This document shows, in pieces, positions 13,098 through 24,700 of a stretch of 64,000 nt of DNA. The DNA is from Morinoia aosen (lineage: Eukaryota; Arthropoda; Malacostraca; Amphipoda; Talitridae). Positions within the stretch are counted from its first letter, which is position 1; the number at the start of each line of letters is the position of its first letter. The position numbers and the translations under genes were made by a program. Under the pieces are notes generated by a model. The model saw only the letters and a list, made by a program, of their open reading frames with translations. It had not been told where the DNA came from and made no database searches. The DNA lies in assembly GCA_030386875.1 (NCBI GenBank), contig CM059560.1, positions 49,952,757 through 50,016,756 of the forward strand. The letters are read 5' to 3'.

Positions 13098-13126
13098 ACG
13101 TTTCGGAATTAAAATTCCATCATCAG
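13098..13126 (-). ncRNA. Hammerhead-ribozyme-like core in PLE relic
   Basis: Minus strand: CTGATGA, one extra T, then a perfect 6-bp helix (GGAATT/AATTCC) capped by a short loop, then GAAACG. This is the hammerhead CUGANGA - stem II - GAAA arrangement. Hammerhead motifs are known in the terminal repeats of Penelope-like elements. Stems I and III were not resolved, so activity is not claimed. Confidence 0.6.
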
Positions 13127-13304
13127 TGCTGGAACAAGAGAGAAAAAAATGGATTGTCTATTTTAAAACAAAAATCATATATATTCCACAAAATTTTCTA
13201 AATAGCCTAATTTTTTCCATTCATACTCGAACAATGGCATACTCCTAATTCACACAAACACACATTCACACGCTAATTCAGATACAACAGCGAAACACAC
13301 ATTG

Positions 13305-13307
<3 letters not shown>

Positions 13308-13370
<63 letters not shown>
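13308..13370. repeat. (CA)n microsatellite
   Basis: An uninterrupted CA dinucleotide tract of about 63 bp, within the 3' UTR of the PLE relic. Confidence 0.95.
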
Positions 13371-13373
<3 letters not shown>

Positions 13374-13475
13374 TTACGTCAGTAGGTGGGGGAAATTGAT
13401 AACTTTACGGCACTAATGTCTTTATTGAGGTTAGGTTTATGGGTGAATATGAAAAGGGACTCTAGAATTCTTAGG

Positions 13476-14277
13476 TCATGCTCATGCATGACCTAAGGTC
13501 ATGCTCATGGTCATGCATGTTTATTGAAGCAGTGCTTCAATAAACTGCAAGCATGCAGTAACAGGGATGTCTCGCCTTCGACCGCTGTGGGTCGCCAATT
13601 GAGTCTTTTCTCTTGTCGCCCAGGTTCTGAACTCGTGTTCTCGTGGGCAATGGTCTAGCTCAATGGTGCGTGTACTCGTATATTCATAAAGCCCCAAACC
13701 TCAGTCCCAAAAATCAGTCACGAGGCGGTTAAAAACAGAATTCTTTGGCCACGGACAACATCCGCAGATAATGAATTGAGATCATATTTTCAATATGCAT
13801 ATTTGTACATATTTAAATGAGTACTAACAACAGCGAGTGTTATGTTGATAAGAAAGAGTGTCAAAACATTGACACAGGAAGAATAGTAGCAGAGAAAATT
13901 CCTTCAGTGTAGGCGTCTTGCATCACCGAGACTTCGTTTTCCCACTTTCAATATTTGCACTGCCTTCGTGTTGTTCTTTCTTTCTTACACAAAGCGGAAC
14001 TTGATCGTGCCATCACGTGCAACGCTATCTTGTTTTGTCTACAGAACAATCCCCTTTCTGCTTGTTGTTCACGGCCCATAGTCCAAGCGGCCAGTCAAGA
14101 GGCTTCGTTTAAACGGCATGTAGATTTATCGTTAAAATGCGATGTCGGTGTAGACCCCGTTGTATGAAGGAATACATAATTATATTAATGCAGTTGAATA
14201 TAGACGGCCGAAGCATCTCCCAGCATTTCATCTTGAACGTACTTCTTGGATATTAAAGGCGTTGAAATTTCAACAAA
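13476..14277. other. No gene recognised
   Basis: Starts with a short palindromic cluster of GGTCATGCTCATGCATGACC (about 13473-13520). The frame 13955-14167 on the plus strand has no recognisable motif. Confidence 0.4.
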
Positions 14278-14340
14278 GGAGTTAGACTCATTAAGAGTTA
14301 GACTCATTAGGAGTTAAACTCATTAAGAATTAAACTCATA
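14278..14340. repeat. 16-bp tandem repeat, four units
   Basis: Four copies of GAGTTAGACTCATTAA with small changes (GAATTAAACTCAT in the last). Confidence 0.85.
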
Positions 14341-14700
14341 ACGCACTGTCTCAGCTGCATCCATTGTTTCAGTAGCTTTCATTTTCTTAACATCCACTGT
14401 TTTATCAGCATCCACTGTCTCCGCTGAATCCACCGACTAAGGCAGCCCGCCCACTGATGCGATGCGGTTCGCCTCAGTCGTCGGTGAGTTAGCCAACACA
14501 ATGCTATTCCTACGATGCTACAAATGAACCGTGCGATTTCGCAAGGCGTCGCACCAATCGCATGGCATCAGTGGGCGGGCTGCCTCAGCAGTACAGTTTC
14601 AGGGGCATGTGCTGTTTCTGCCTCCACAGCCTTACTAGTGTTCGGTATCTACGCAGCATCCACTGTTTCAGTAGAATCTGTAATTTAAGTTTTGTCTCGG
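14341..14700 (-). pseudogene. Broken low-complexity frame with ETVDA repeats, split by a MITE
   Basis: On the minus strand the flanks of the MITE at 14441-14584 both encode an Ala/Thr/Val/Asp repeat: STETVDAA upstream, and SAETVDAD, ATETMDAAETV downstream. An in-frame TAG lies in the upstream part. It could be a dead repetitive coding exon or simply a translated minisatellite (ATCCACTGTTTCAG unit). No family is recognised. Confidence 0.3.
14441..14584. mobile_element. 144-bp MITE with perfect GC-rich TIRs
   Basis: Terminal inverted repeats GGCAGCCCGCCCACTGATGC / GCATCAGTGGGCGGGCTGCC are perfect over 20 bp, and partial complementarity continues inward. The flanking triplets are TAA and TCA, suggestive of but not proving a PIF/Harbinger-type 3-bp target. 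No ORF. Confidence 0.8.
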
Positions 14701-14927
14701 AACTACAGTATATCTCGGAGCATTCTCACTTTTACATTATGAAGAGTGGAAAAATTTCACGTCGCTAGTCATTCGAATCCACTGTGGGAAATCTCCTCAA
14801 ATGTTTTCATTAAAATTGAAAATTGGATACACACACAATTTTTTCATTTTACCTGATCTTGCTTATATCCGCTGTCAAAAGTAAAAATGGTGAGGAGGAT
14901 AAAGCAAATTTTTTGAGTGCTTACGGT

Positions 14928-14933
14928 TTTATT
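14928..14933 (-). terminator. Candidate polyadenylation signal for the DUF229 gene
   Basis: AATAAA on the minus strand about 630 bp past the DUF229 stop codon; a second lies a few bases on. If used, the ~50-bp minisatellite would be in the 3' UTR. Position-only evidence. Confidence 0.3.
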
Positions 14934-15197
14934 TACAGTTTTATTGCACAATTTGGAAACGAAATCAAGTATTCCTCGTATTTCTGATTACTTACAACTG
15001 AAAACGGCTCCTGCTACTCTAGGATAACTTTTAATTTAACGGCAATTTAAGGCACATGTGTAAATTGTACTTCTGTATCCCTTTTGAAAGACGAGTGTTG
15101 CATTCATTTTATGAATTAGTGCCTGAAAGAACACTAAACCATTACCATAGACAGAGAGTGAATCAGAACATTAACAAAAGTGTCAGTGTATGTCTGA

Positions 15198-15530
15198 CTC
15201 AAGTAAGTGTCCTCAAAATATCAGCATACCAGTCCTAAGTTATGTATACTCAAATAAGTGCACTAAAAATATTAGCATAACAGTCCTAAGTTATACTCAA
15301 ATAAGTGCCCTCAAAATATTAGCAGACCGGTCTTAAGTTAAACTCAAATAAGTGTCCTCAAAATATTAGCATACCGGTCTTGAATTATACTCAAATAAGT
15401 GCCCTTAAAATATTAGCATACCCGTCCTAAGTTATGTATACTCACGTAAGTGCCCTCAAAATATTAGCGTACCAGTCCTAAGTTATACTCAAGTAAGTGC
15501 CCTCAAAATATTATCAGACCAGTCTTAAGT
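15198..15530. repeat. Minisatellite, ~46-57-bp unit, seven copies
   Basis: Seven diverged copies of a unit built on CTCAAATAAGTGCCCTCAAA followed by ATATTAGCATACCAGTCCTA and AGTTATA. Lengths differ because some units carry an extra GTATACT. Lies just downstream of the DUF229 stop on the minus strand. Confidence 0.9.
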
Positions 15531-15564
15531 TTTCTGGTTAAGAGAGGTACAGAAGAATTACATT

Positions 15565-15731
15565 TTAGGTTTGCGGGTCCTGGGATTGCATGCAGTAACA
15601 AAACTTTTTGAGCACCGGGTCTTGTATGCACGAGCTCTGGTTGCCGTACTCGTTGACGCGCGAGATGCTGTCGATGAGGTGCAAAGATGCGTCCTCCTTT
15701 TCCACGACAGAGCCTTCGAAACGTCCGCCGC
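15565..15731 (-). CDS. DUF229 gene, terminal coding exon
   Basis: Acceptor ACACCTTTTTAAAG, two bases, 54 codons and TAA. The join gives PGGGRFEGSVVEKED. The exon continues ISRVNEYGNQSSC and ends KKFCYCMQSQDPQT. The G-G-x-F-E and Y-G-N-Q-S-x-C...C-Y-C pattern is the expected DUF229 C-terminus. Confidence 0.92.
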
Positions 15732-18700
15732 CTTTAAAAAGGTGTAAATAGTTATTTCAATCTTCGTTTTGATGAATGAGAACCTTTATTTTGGTTCATA
15801 CTCTACGAGATCACAAGTATGCGCGAAGTTTGAGTTCATTAATAATGTTGAGCGGGTGCAGATCATTTCGTCTCATAAAAGTTGACAAATTTGATTGATG
15901 AAATTCCATTAATTATTTTTTTCAGAACATGGCATTACTTAGCCAACGTGACCTGTAAGTGTTATACCAGGTTTCATCAGTAACTTTGAAGTAGAGCATG
16001 AATCTTAGGCACAGTTGTGTTCTTTACATGAAAAGTTTGTAAATACTTTGAGGAAATCTTGAATACCAAGTATTCATTAAATGGATGCGAATGAATTTCA
16101 ATTCGTTATTCTTATTACATTAGATAGACAAACTCCCTAGCCACAACAAAGGCGATCTCAAGAGAGCGAAAAGAAGGGAACATTTAATAAGGACTATAGA
16201 AAACGACAAATCTATGTGCAAGGTGTGTTCTCACACAAAATGCACTGCATGTAGAAACAGAAAATTGATAAAGAAGAGAAATAAAAGACAAAGAACAGAA
16301 AGCGAAGAAGGAACGAAAACTGGAAGAAGTGAAATGGGCACGAAAGACAGAAGGCCCGAAGATCTGTCTATGGCTGAGGTGTCTTAACAGTATCTTCCCT
16401 GGGGTGCTTGTCTCTATAGTATAAGATAGACAAACTTAAGTAACCTAAATTTATTTCCTAACTTATGCCCTGTGACAGGAAATCAATTTTTTTTAAGATT
16501 CAATTTAATGAATTAAGTCAAGAACATTTTTAAAACGAACTGTGACTACTTTTCATGTACATACCTAAATATTTGGTGAAGATCCCATTTAGAAATCCTC
16601 AAAACGAAACTCATAGTAGAAAAGCGATAACTGAAGTATGAAGTTACTCATGTTGCTCATTTTTAACATTTACTAAATGACTCTCCAGCTAATTGCATGC
16701 TTAACATTGACCTACATGTTGCATCCATGTAGTATTCTCAAAAATAAACGCAATAAAGCCTTATAAAATAAATATTCCAATAAATGACCAGAGGCAGCTT
16801 CCTTTGGTGTTTCTGCTTTTTGACACACTTTGTACAGTCACACGTATTGGTCTAACTACGTCATTGTACTAATTAGTCAAGTTTTATAATGCTTAATCTG
16901 TCTAGATCAGAGGTTCTTAACCTGCGGGGAATGGCGGAGTTGCCAAGTGGGGAATCTTGTGCATTTGTTTCCATCCACGAAAAAGCGATAGTATTTCAAA
17001 ATCTAATACATTACATCCAAATATTGACTTACTTTATAAATCCCAACCATTTACAGACTGTTTTAATAACAAAAACAACCATAATGAGGTATTGTATGCC
17101 ATGTTGGTTAAAAGTGACCACACTGCTGGGTTAGGAATATCACAGATAAGTAAATGGAAGATGCTGTGGTGGGGAATGTAGAGTTGGCTCACTTAAATGT
17201 GGGGAAATGGAGAAAAAAAAGGTTAAGAACCACTGGTCTAGATCGTTTTAAAAATCTCATTTTCAAGCTAGTTTGCACATTATTGAATCCATGAATAATC
17301 ACAGACAAAGTATGGATTGGACTGATTAGTGCGATGCTCCAAGAAAATGTCGTGCAAACAATTTGATGATCTTATTGAAATACGTTATGTTACCATTAAA
17401 AAAATGGATTGGAGTGCTCTACTGTCCAAGTTGAGAAATTCGATTTCATCAGCCAGAAAAAATTATCTTGATGTTTATTAAATGATTCACTTTTCATGAA
17501 AAATACTCTTATTTTTTCATCCCCGGAACTGAAGTAAAATCTTTTACTACGCATGCTATGTTATACATGCATGAGGCAGCGCCGAAAGGTTATCTTAGTA
17601 ACGTCACTTCTTCAGCATTACTGTGCCTCGGTTCACCTTTTGTAAGGAAGGAAACTGTCAAGCGGGAGAACATTATGTTACAACCATTTTTTGGTGGTCG
17701 GCTTCTCGAACTCTAGCAGATGATTAACACTTTGAATGCGACTACTAAATATTGAGTTCAATGCCAAACTCAAATTTTAAGTCAATGGTAGTAAACTATT
17801 TTGAAAATACCAAACATGAAATGGATCGTGCCTTCATTTAGCTTTGATTAAACATTTATGAAAATTGAATGTGCGACTACTGGTCGGTTAGCACCATTAT
17901 GAAAATTATCTCCTTGTACCACCGGTAGCGCACGTCGCAGTCAAAGTGTTAAGTAACAGTGGTAGGCTAGGAAGCATGTGGAGACCTTGGCTGTATTTTT
18001 TTTTTAAATCCGTGGCCAGTGAAATCAACACAAATTGATAATTAGTTTCGTCAGTGTCAGGAAACACGTCTTCGGGATCAATAGCATATACGAAATACAA
18101 GTTTATTATTCAAATGGGATTTTAGTTTTAGCATAAAGACGCTGTTGAATGTCGTATGAACACTTGGAATTAAAGCTAAGCCCTTGAGTTGGACGGGTCA
18201 GCTTACCTGGCTTAGTTTGCAGTGTCAGTGTGTATGTCTTCCAGTGTTTCGTATTTTTCTTATCTTTCTTCTTTTTCTTCTTCTTTGATGACGTCTTGCC
18301 CAACTCTGTGTTATGAGCAGAGACACGTGCGCTATGAATCTAAGAAAACGAACAAGTGTAAATTAATTTTTATCGTTAAAATAAAAGTTTATTGTTATAC
18401 CTCGAGAATAACATCGTGTAGAAAAATTAAACTCAATTTATTATTTCGCATTGTTGAACCGATATTTATATATTAATACAAATTATTTAATATATATTTA
18501 TAATATATGTACAGTATATACGGATATATACAATAAACGTACATACATATATGCGCATGAATTCATATATATATATGGTGTTTTCCGCCGTAACTGTCAA
18601 GACTAGCTCTAACATTGGCACGTAGTATCCTACTTTAAGTTTTAAAGTTTCTGTAAGTCTTTATAACTCGAAAACTAAGGAATTTATGGCATTTTATCAT

Positions 18701-21700
18701 TCGTGAAAATCGATTTATTTTAAGTTTTTCTACCCATAAATGAAATTTTTACGCACAAAAAAAACACCCCATCAAAGTTTTAAATTATATAAAATAATTG
18801 AAGTTATATACAATAATTGAAATTATATATAATAATTGAAATTATATATAATGATTTCACTATGAGTAGATGACTACACTAAACGTTGAAAAAATTCCTT
18901 TACCTGATCTACTTCGAGAACTGTGCAGTTAGGGCTCCCTAATAAGCTCTTGTTTATTGCGCTTGTCAGAACTTGCGCTCCTTTAATGACGTTTTTACTG
19001 TTAATTCTAATTGGCTTTGACGTCTGGCAGGCGCAGAAGTGGAGTGGGATGTGAGCAGATTCGCACGTTCTGTTAGCAGGCATTTCTAGAAACAAACTTC
19101 GACCGTATCCGTCTGGTGACTTTGGGTTTCCCGAGACTTCAAAGGAACCATCCAATATGTCGAGGAGAGTGCTGTGCAGATCGTAATTGTTTGTCAAGCG
19201 ATGTTGGTTTATGACGAGATTTTTCCAAGAATTCTTGAACTTCTCTGGGAACCAAGGGGGGAAAATCATTTGCACAAAAGGCAACCTTTCCTCGAGGGCA
19301 CCGAGGTATGTCGACCGAATATCACCAAATCGAAGGCCATGATCCCCAAAGAACAACATTATCGTGTTATTGCGATGTCGAGACGAAAAAAACTTCTGGA
19401 AGAAATTTAGAGTGGGAAGATCTAACACAGCTGCTTTCTCGTTTCGGTTGTGAGTTATGCTTGCTGTCCAAAAGTACCCAAAGATTGATACTGAGTCCGA
19501 CAGATTGTCTAGAGCTCGGAGTATGTGGTCGTAAATTACTTCGGTACTCAGCTGTAGCCCCAAGCATGATTGTGATTGGGTGGATTTATCGCCTCCTATT
19601 TCTTTTTCTGCGATTAAGAAATGTGGACGAGCATAAAAATCCATTGGCTGTTCAACAAATCCAATCTTATTGAAATGGTATAATCCCATGTTAGGAGCAT
19701 CCTCAGCATAAACTGTTGTGTAGCCTCTACTGCTAAAGTTTTTCCAGATGAAGGGGCAGTCATCAAAGTTATCATACCGGGATTTGTAGCACTTTAGCTT
19801 GAAACCATGGAGGTCATCAGCTTTATTGCCCATGATCACAGGAGATATGTTTGGATCAGAATTGTCAGCCACTTTGTTGTAACCGGAGAAGTCTAACGTG
19901 GCAGGGTCTTCTGATAGAAATTTGAAGGTTTTTGGCAGGAATCTGATGAAATTTTGGCGAGATGTCGAATCAATTCCGAATAGGATAAAGTTCGGAGGAC
20001 GAGCTTCGCCTGACTTCAGACGTTCCTGAAATATACGAACACTTCAATAACACATGAACGAAATGTTAAATAGATGAAAGATAGCAAAACATTCATTCTT
20101 CTATCCATTACTTTAAAATATGGAATGCATTGACAAGCATGAGTTATTTTATTTTATATTCGAGGTTCACCCTCTGTTTTCGATCAGGTAAGCGGGAATC
20201 GTAGGAAAACTAAGAGAAGGTCGAGTTTTCGATTTCAAGTGTTTCCACAAGGGTGCGAAATTTGGGTGTGCTAGTTGGCACTTCTAGCTGCATTCGAAAA
20301 ATGAAGCGTTAAGTCTCCATGACACAAAAATAAATAATAAGAATGAAGAAAGAAAGACGAAGGCACTTATGCTGGAATCCAGTTGTTCGGCGCTCCAGCT
20401 TTCCTATGAGAATGACAGAGAAGTGAAGAATGAGAGATTACTCCTTGTAATAATGAATTTAAATCCGCTACAGAATCTTGAAACAAACAGCTGAATTTGT
20501 CGCAAGGAGCTCTAGGGTTACCTCTGAGGAGCCTTGGTTCCTCAACGAACACCAACGAGAATGGATTCTATCAGTACCACTTTCAAACAATAGGGAAACA
20601 CGAGCTCTATCTTCATTTAGCCAATCATGAACAGATGAACCGAAATATTAATAAATTCTTACAATAAAAGATTACCAGAGAAAAATTATCGTAAAAATTT
20701 TGAAAGGATGTAAAACGATTTGTTCTACTCAAAACAGGCCTTTTCTTTGTAAACGTTTAAAGACTTCAAATTGAACAGATCTAAATTGCTAGAAGTAGGG
20801 CCTAGAATCGTGAAATTGTCTTTTGCTATACGCGTACAACTCTGTTCCTGATCAAAACGCATAGAGGAATAATGCGGTTAATTACGTAAGAGGTCTGAAG
20901 ACGAATAATATGATTCTGTATGAAAATGAATAGAGGAATGATGCGGTTAATTACGTAAGAGGTCTGAAGACGAATAATGGGATTCTGTATGAAGACGAGC
21001 AGATGAATAATGCGGTTAATTACGTAAGAGGTCTGAAGACGAATAATATGATTCTGTATGAAAACGAATATTTAAATAATGCGGTTATTTACGTTAGAGG
21101 TCTTCAGCAACGATAGATCACTAAATGGTACTGGGTAACCCAATCGTGATATGAGTAAGTCATCATGCCGACATACTCTGATGTACACTGTAATTGAACT
21201 TATAACTTAACTTAAAACTCTATTTCATATCCAATTTTGATTGTACCAGTTTTTAGTTCATATGAATTTTATATGCGACACTTTTCTTTTTCAAGCTTCT
21301 GATGAAGTGCATGGATGCTAAACTTGCTATGCGTATTACATTTTCACTCTATTGTTAGCAGTTAGATAAGTATGGAATTGTATTATTGTTATTTCTTTCG
21401 ACAGCTGATTAACCTGTAATATAATGTCTTTAAAGAGTAACAAGTCCTCAATTATTACTTCGCCTCATTAATTAGCACGGCAATTGAGCAGACTAGTAAT
21501 CATAACGCAATATTTGTAACCTAAAATATTATTTGCATTAACTACAACGTGCCATTTCAGCTAATTTCTGTCAGAGTATTTACGATACACCTCCAGTCAA
21601 ACAGGCAGCAGGCTTCAGGTTTGGCTTCGATTGAACTCCACCCACGTTTATAGGTCGAGCATTCAATTGAATGTTACCCCTTTAAAACAAACTTCACGAT

Positions 21701-24700
21701 ATATTTTTAAAATAAATTTAAAAAATAATGGATCGTTCCGCGATAGTCTTTACCTTTTTTTCGAAATCATTTCATGTTTGGCGAAATTAGCACTGAGCAC
21801 GGTAAAAGATTACAAATTTATCTTTAAACAATTTAAACAATTTATTTACCACAGGAGATACAGAGGTAGAATGTTTCTTAAGTCTAATACAATGGTCAGA
21901 GTTGAGTATAGCTACCTGTGGGCCCGAATAAGTTCAGCGACTTCTAGGGCATCCTACCATTACATTATTCTAGGGCGTACAATAATGTTTAACCTAATTC
22001 ACTTAGCCTAGTTTCGCATTAGACTGATCAACAGGATAATGAACTCGATATTGATGTTTAATTTTACAATATAGGTCATATGGACAATATTTAACAGTAT
22101 ATTCGATAACGACTTGGGAGCAGACTGAAAATCGGCGATATTACTCATGGCAAATTGCATTATTAGGACCAGACATGTAGGAGGCAGGATTTGACTTGGT
22201 GATCTTACACGACTAGTATTCTGATAAGAAGTGAGACTCAAGATTTCTCTTAAATACCTTGTAAGAATTACTTTCACGGATCTCCGCAGGTATTGAGTTC
22301 CAGGTTTTAGTTCCAACGAATAGTATACTATGTTGCGAGCGGGCCTTTGAATAATAAGGAAGCATGAATTTACTTTTATTTCGTGTTTAATGGTCGTGAT
22401 GACCAGTTTGCGCAGTTAATAACTGTTGAAGGCTATTGTCGCCATCATTAGCTAATGTTTTGTAGATGAAATTGCAGATGGAGATTTTGTAGAGATCCGA
22501 GAGTTTAAGTATTTGTAAATTTTTGAATGAATCATTTGTGTGAGCATTATATTCTAGGTTCTTTACCGCTCTGATGGCTCTTTTTTGCAGAGTAAAAATT
22601 GTATTGGTTTTATTTTTATCAGTTCCATGCCATGCTTCTATTCCGTATTGCAGGTATGGTGAAATGAGCGTTCGATAGAGCATTAGTAAGGCTGTTTCAG
22701 GCAGGAAATTTTTAACTTTATTCAGGATTCCGATGGATTTTGATAATTTAGAACTAATATGAGTGATGTGCTCTTTGAAGGTCAGATGTTTATATATTAT
22801 GATGCCCAGAAATTTACATGAGTTGGTTTCTTTGATTTCGCCTTCGCCAATTTTAATGGATGGTAGAGATATATTTTTCTTGTATGAGAACGTAATATAA
22901 TTTGTTTTATCGATATTGAGGCTTATTTTATTAGCTTTAAGCCACAGTGAAACCTTATGGAGTTCATTATTTATACTCTCCGCAATCGTAGTGGGATTTT
23001 CGTTCGGAAGGACCGCAGAAAGCGTACTGTCATCGGCAAAAAGTATGAATTTAAAAAATGATGTAGATAATTTAAAAAATGATGTAGATAATTTAAAAAA
23101 TGATGTAGATAATTTAAAAAATGATGTAGAGTACCAACTTCCTCAGGCCGGGTATCTCTGCCATTTCACAAAAATACAATTTTCATAATTCATTGACGAT
23201 CGAATACTCACTGAAAACTGGTTAATCTTTTCCTGAATTTTTTCTTTGTGGAAGAAGAAGTGGACATTCTTGTACACGGGCTTGGCGTGATTAGAATCAG
23301 TGCACACCACAAGGGCTCCGTCTGTGCGCACGGCGGCGGACGTGGTGTTGTGAATAGGGAAGCATTCGCTCAGCCTGCGGGTTGGAAATAATGTGTCAGT
23401 GCTTCCGGGGACCTTATGAAACAGCTCACTGACGTATATTTCGACAGTTCTATCGGAGCTTAATGGATGAAAAAGATCATTATTTTAAATTATATTTTCT
23501 AGATACTTTTCTTAATTATCTTAATTAGATGAAAAAGATTAAATAAATGAATTATGCTTAATTAATGAAAGCAAAATTCAACAGTTCTATCTCGTGCACA
23601 AATATTAAACGTACGCAGTAAGGGACAAAATTACTTACGCACGCGAGATTTTTGTCTGTTACCATGCCAACAAACACGAAACTTAGGCAGTTTACAGTTT
23701 TAATGGTTAAACTAAACATTTAAAATAAAACATGTTTTCTTAAAGAATGTGGAACGATGCAAACACGTGTGGTACATATAAAAAAGTTTTCGACCAAATC
23801 AATTTATATGTATACAATACTTGGTTGCGTGCAGAGTCTTTACTCTTCATGCATAATGCTCGGAGACGGTTTCCCTGTGATGAAATGAGACGTTCTCAAG
23901 ATTGTACCGATATATTCGCTCATTCTACAATGCACATTTTTTTTACTCTGTTAGATTGTTCTGACATCTTAACTTGATTTTATTTTTCAGTATTCAGTTT
24001 CTTTCAGGCCTTGTAATTGGTTTGGCCCCTCGAGATAATTGGTTATCTTTACTAAATCCTTTGTGGGCAAAATCAATCACGTGATTAGGGCCATATATAT
24101 TGTTAAAAAGTTCACTTGAGATTCTTGAGTAATGTTTCAAACTCGGAACGCAATTATTTTTCAAATGTGGCGATACATCGATTTACTCGTCTTTTTTTAA
24201 TGACGGGATAGCATCTACGCAAAGCTAGGCGAAGCAACCCAAAGTCATCGTGCTACAACCTCCGTACTTTAAGGATGGTATTGTATTTTTTTGGTAAATA
24301 GGTTGTTTTTTCAGTTCTGCAAGTATGACGAGCGGCATCACATTGAAACAAATAAATTTTGGTTTCACCAAATAAGAGGATATTCTTTCGAAGTTCATTT
24401 CCTCAGTCTAAATATTCTTCTAAAAATTTTAAACGACTTGTAGCGTACTTCCTTATTAACAGAAAATTTATGCGAGACCTGTGCGTTATGATGTAGGTCT
24501 TCTGCAGTTCTTTACTGTTGGTTTTATCACTCGGTTTTTATACTGGAGGCGTTAATATAAATTTTAAGCACTTCTCAATCATTATCGGCTTATTTTAAAT
24601 CTTTTTTGTCTTGTTTCGGAGTGCACGAGCACTCTGTCTTCGACCCGGCCTTAGAGACTTGGTGGTCGTGCCGTATCTAATTGGCAGAAATATTTCTGTA

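Larger units (their letters stand above)
13090..13475 (-). pseudogene. 3' end of a diverged Penelope-like element
   Basis: On the minus strand the last ~32 codons of a PLE ORF are readable (LRILESLFIFTHKPNLNKD, ending SISPTY and TGA at 13381-13379). The intact PLE at 29-33 kb has LRILESLYIFKRKPPLN at the same place. Downstream come a (TG)n/(AC)n tract in the 3' UTR and a hammerhead-like core at 13098-13126. The rest of the ORF is missing. Family membership is supported both by the C-terminus and by the same downstream ribozyme-like motif. Confidence 0.8.

Noticed and set aside
18570..18775. GGTGTTTT...AAAACACC pair suggesting another MITE
   Set aside because: Only eight to nine complementary bases and no target duplication; could be chance.
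19174..19673. Plus-strand frames of 78-121 codons
   Set aside because: Antisense to the main DUF229 exon, which has unmistakable family motifs.
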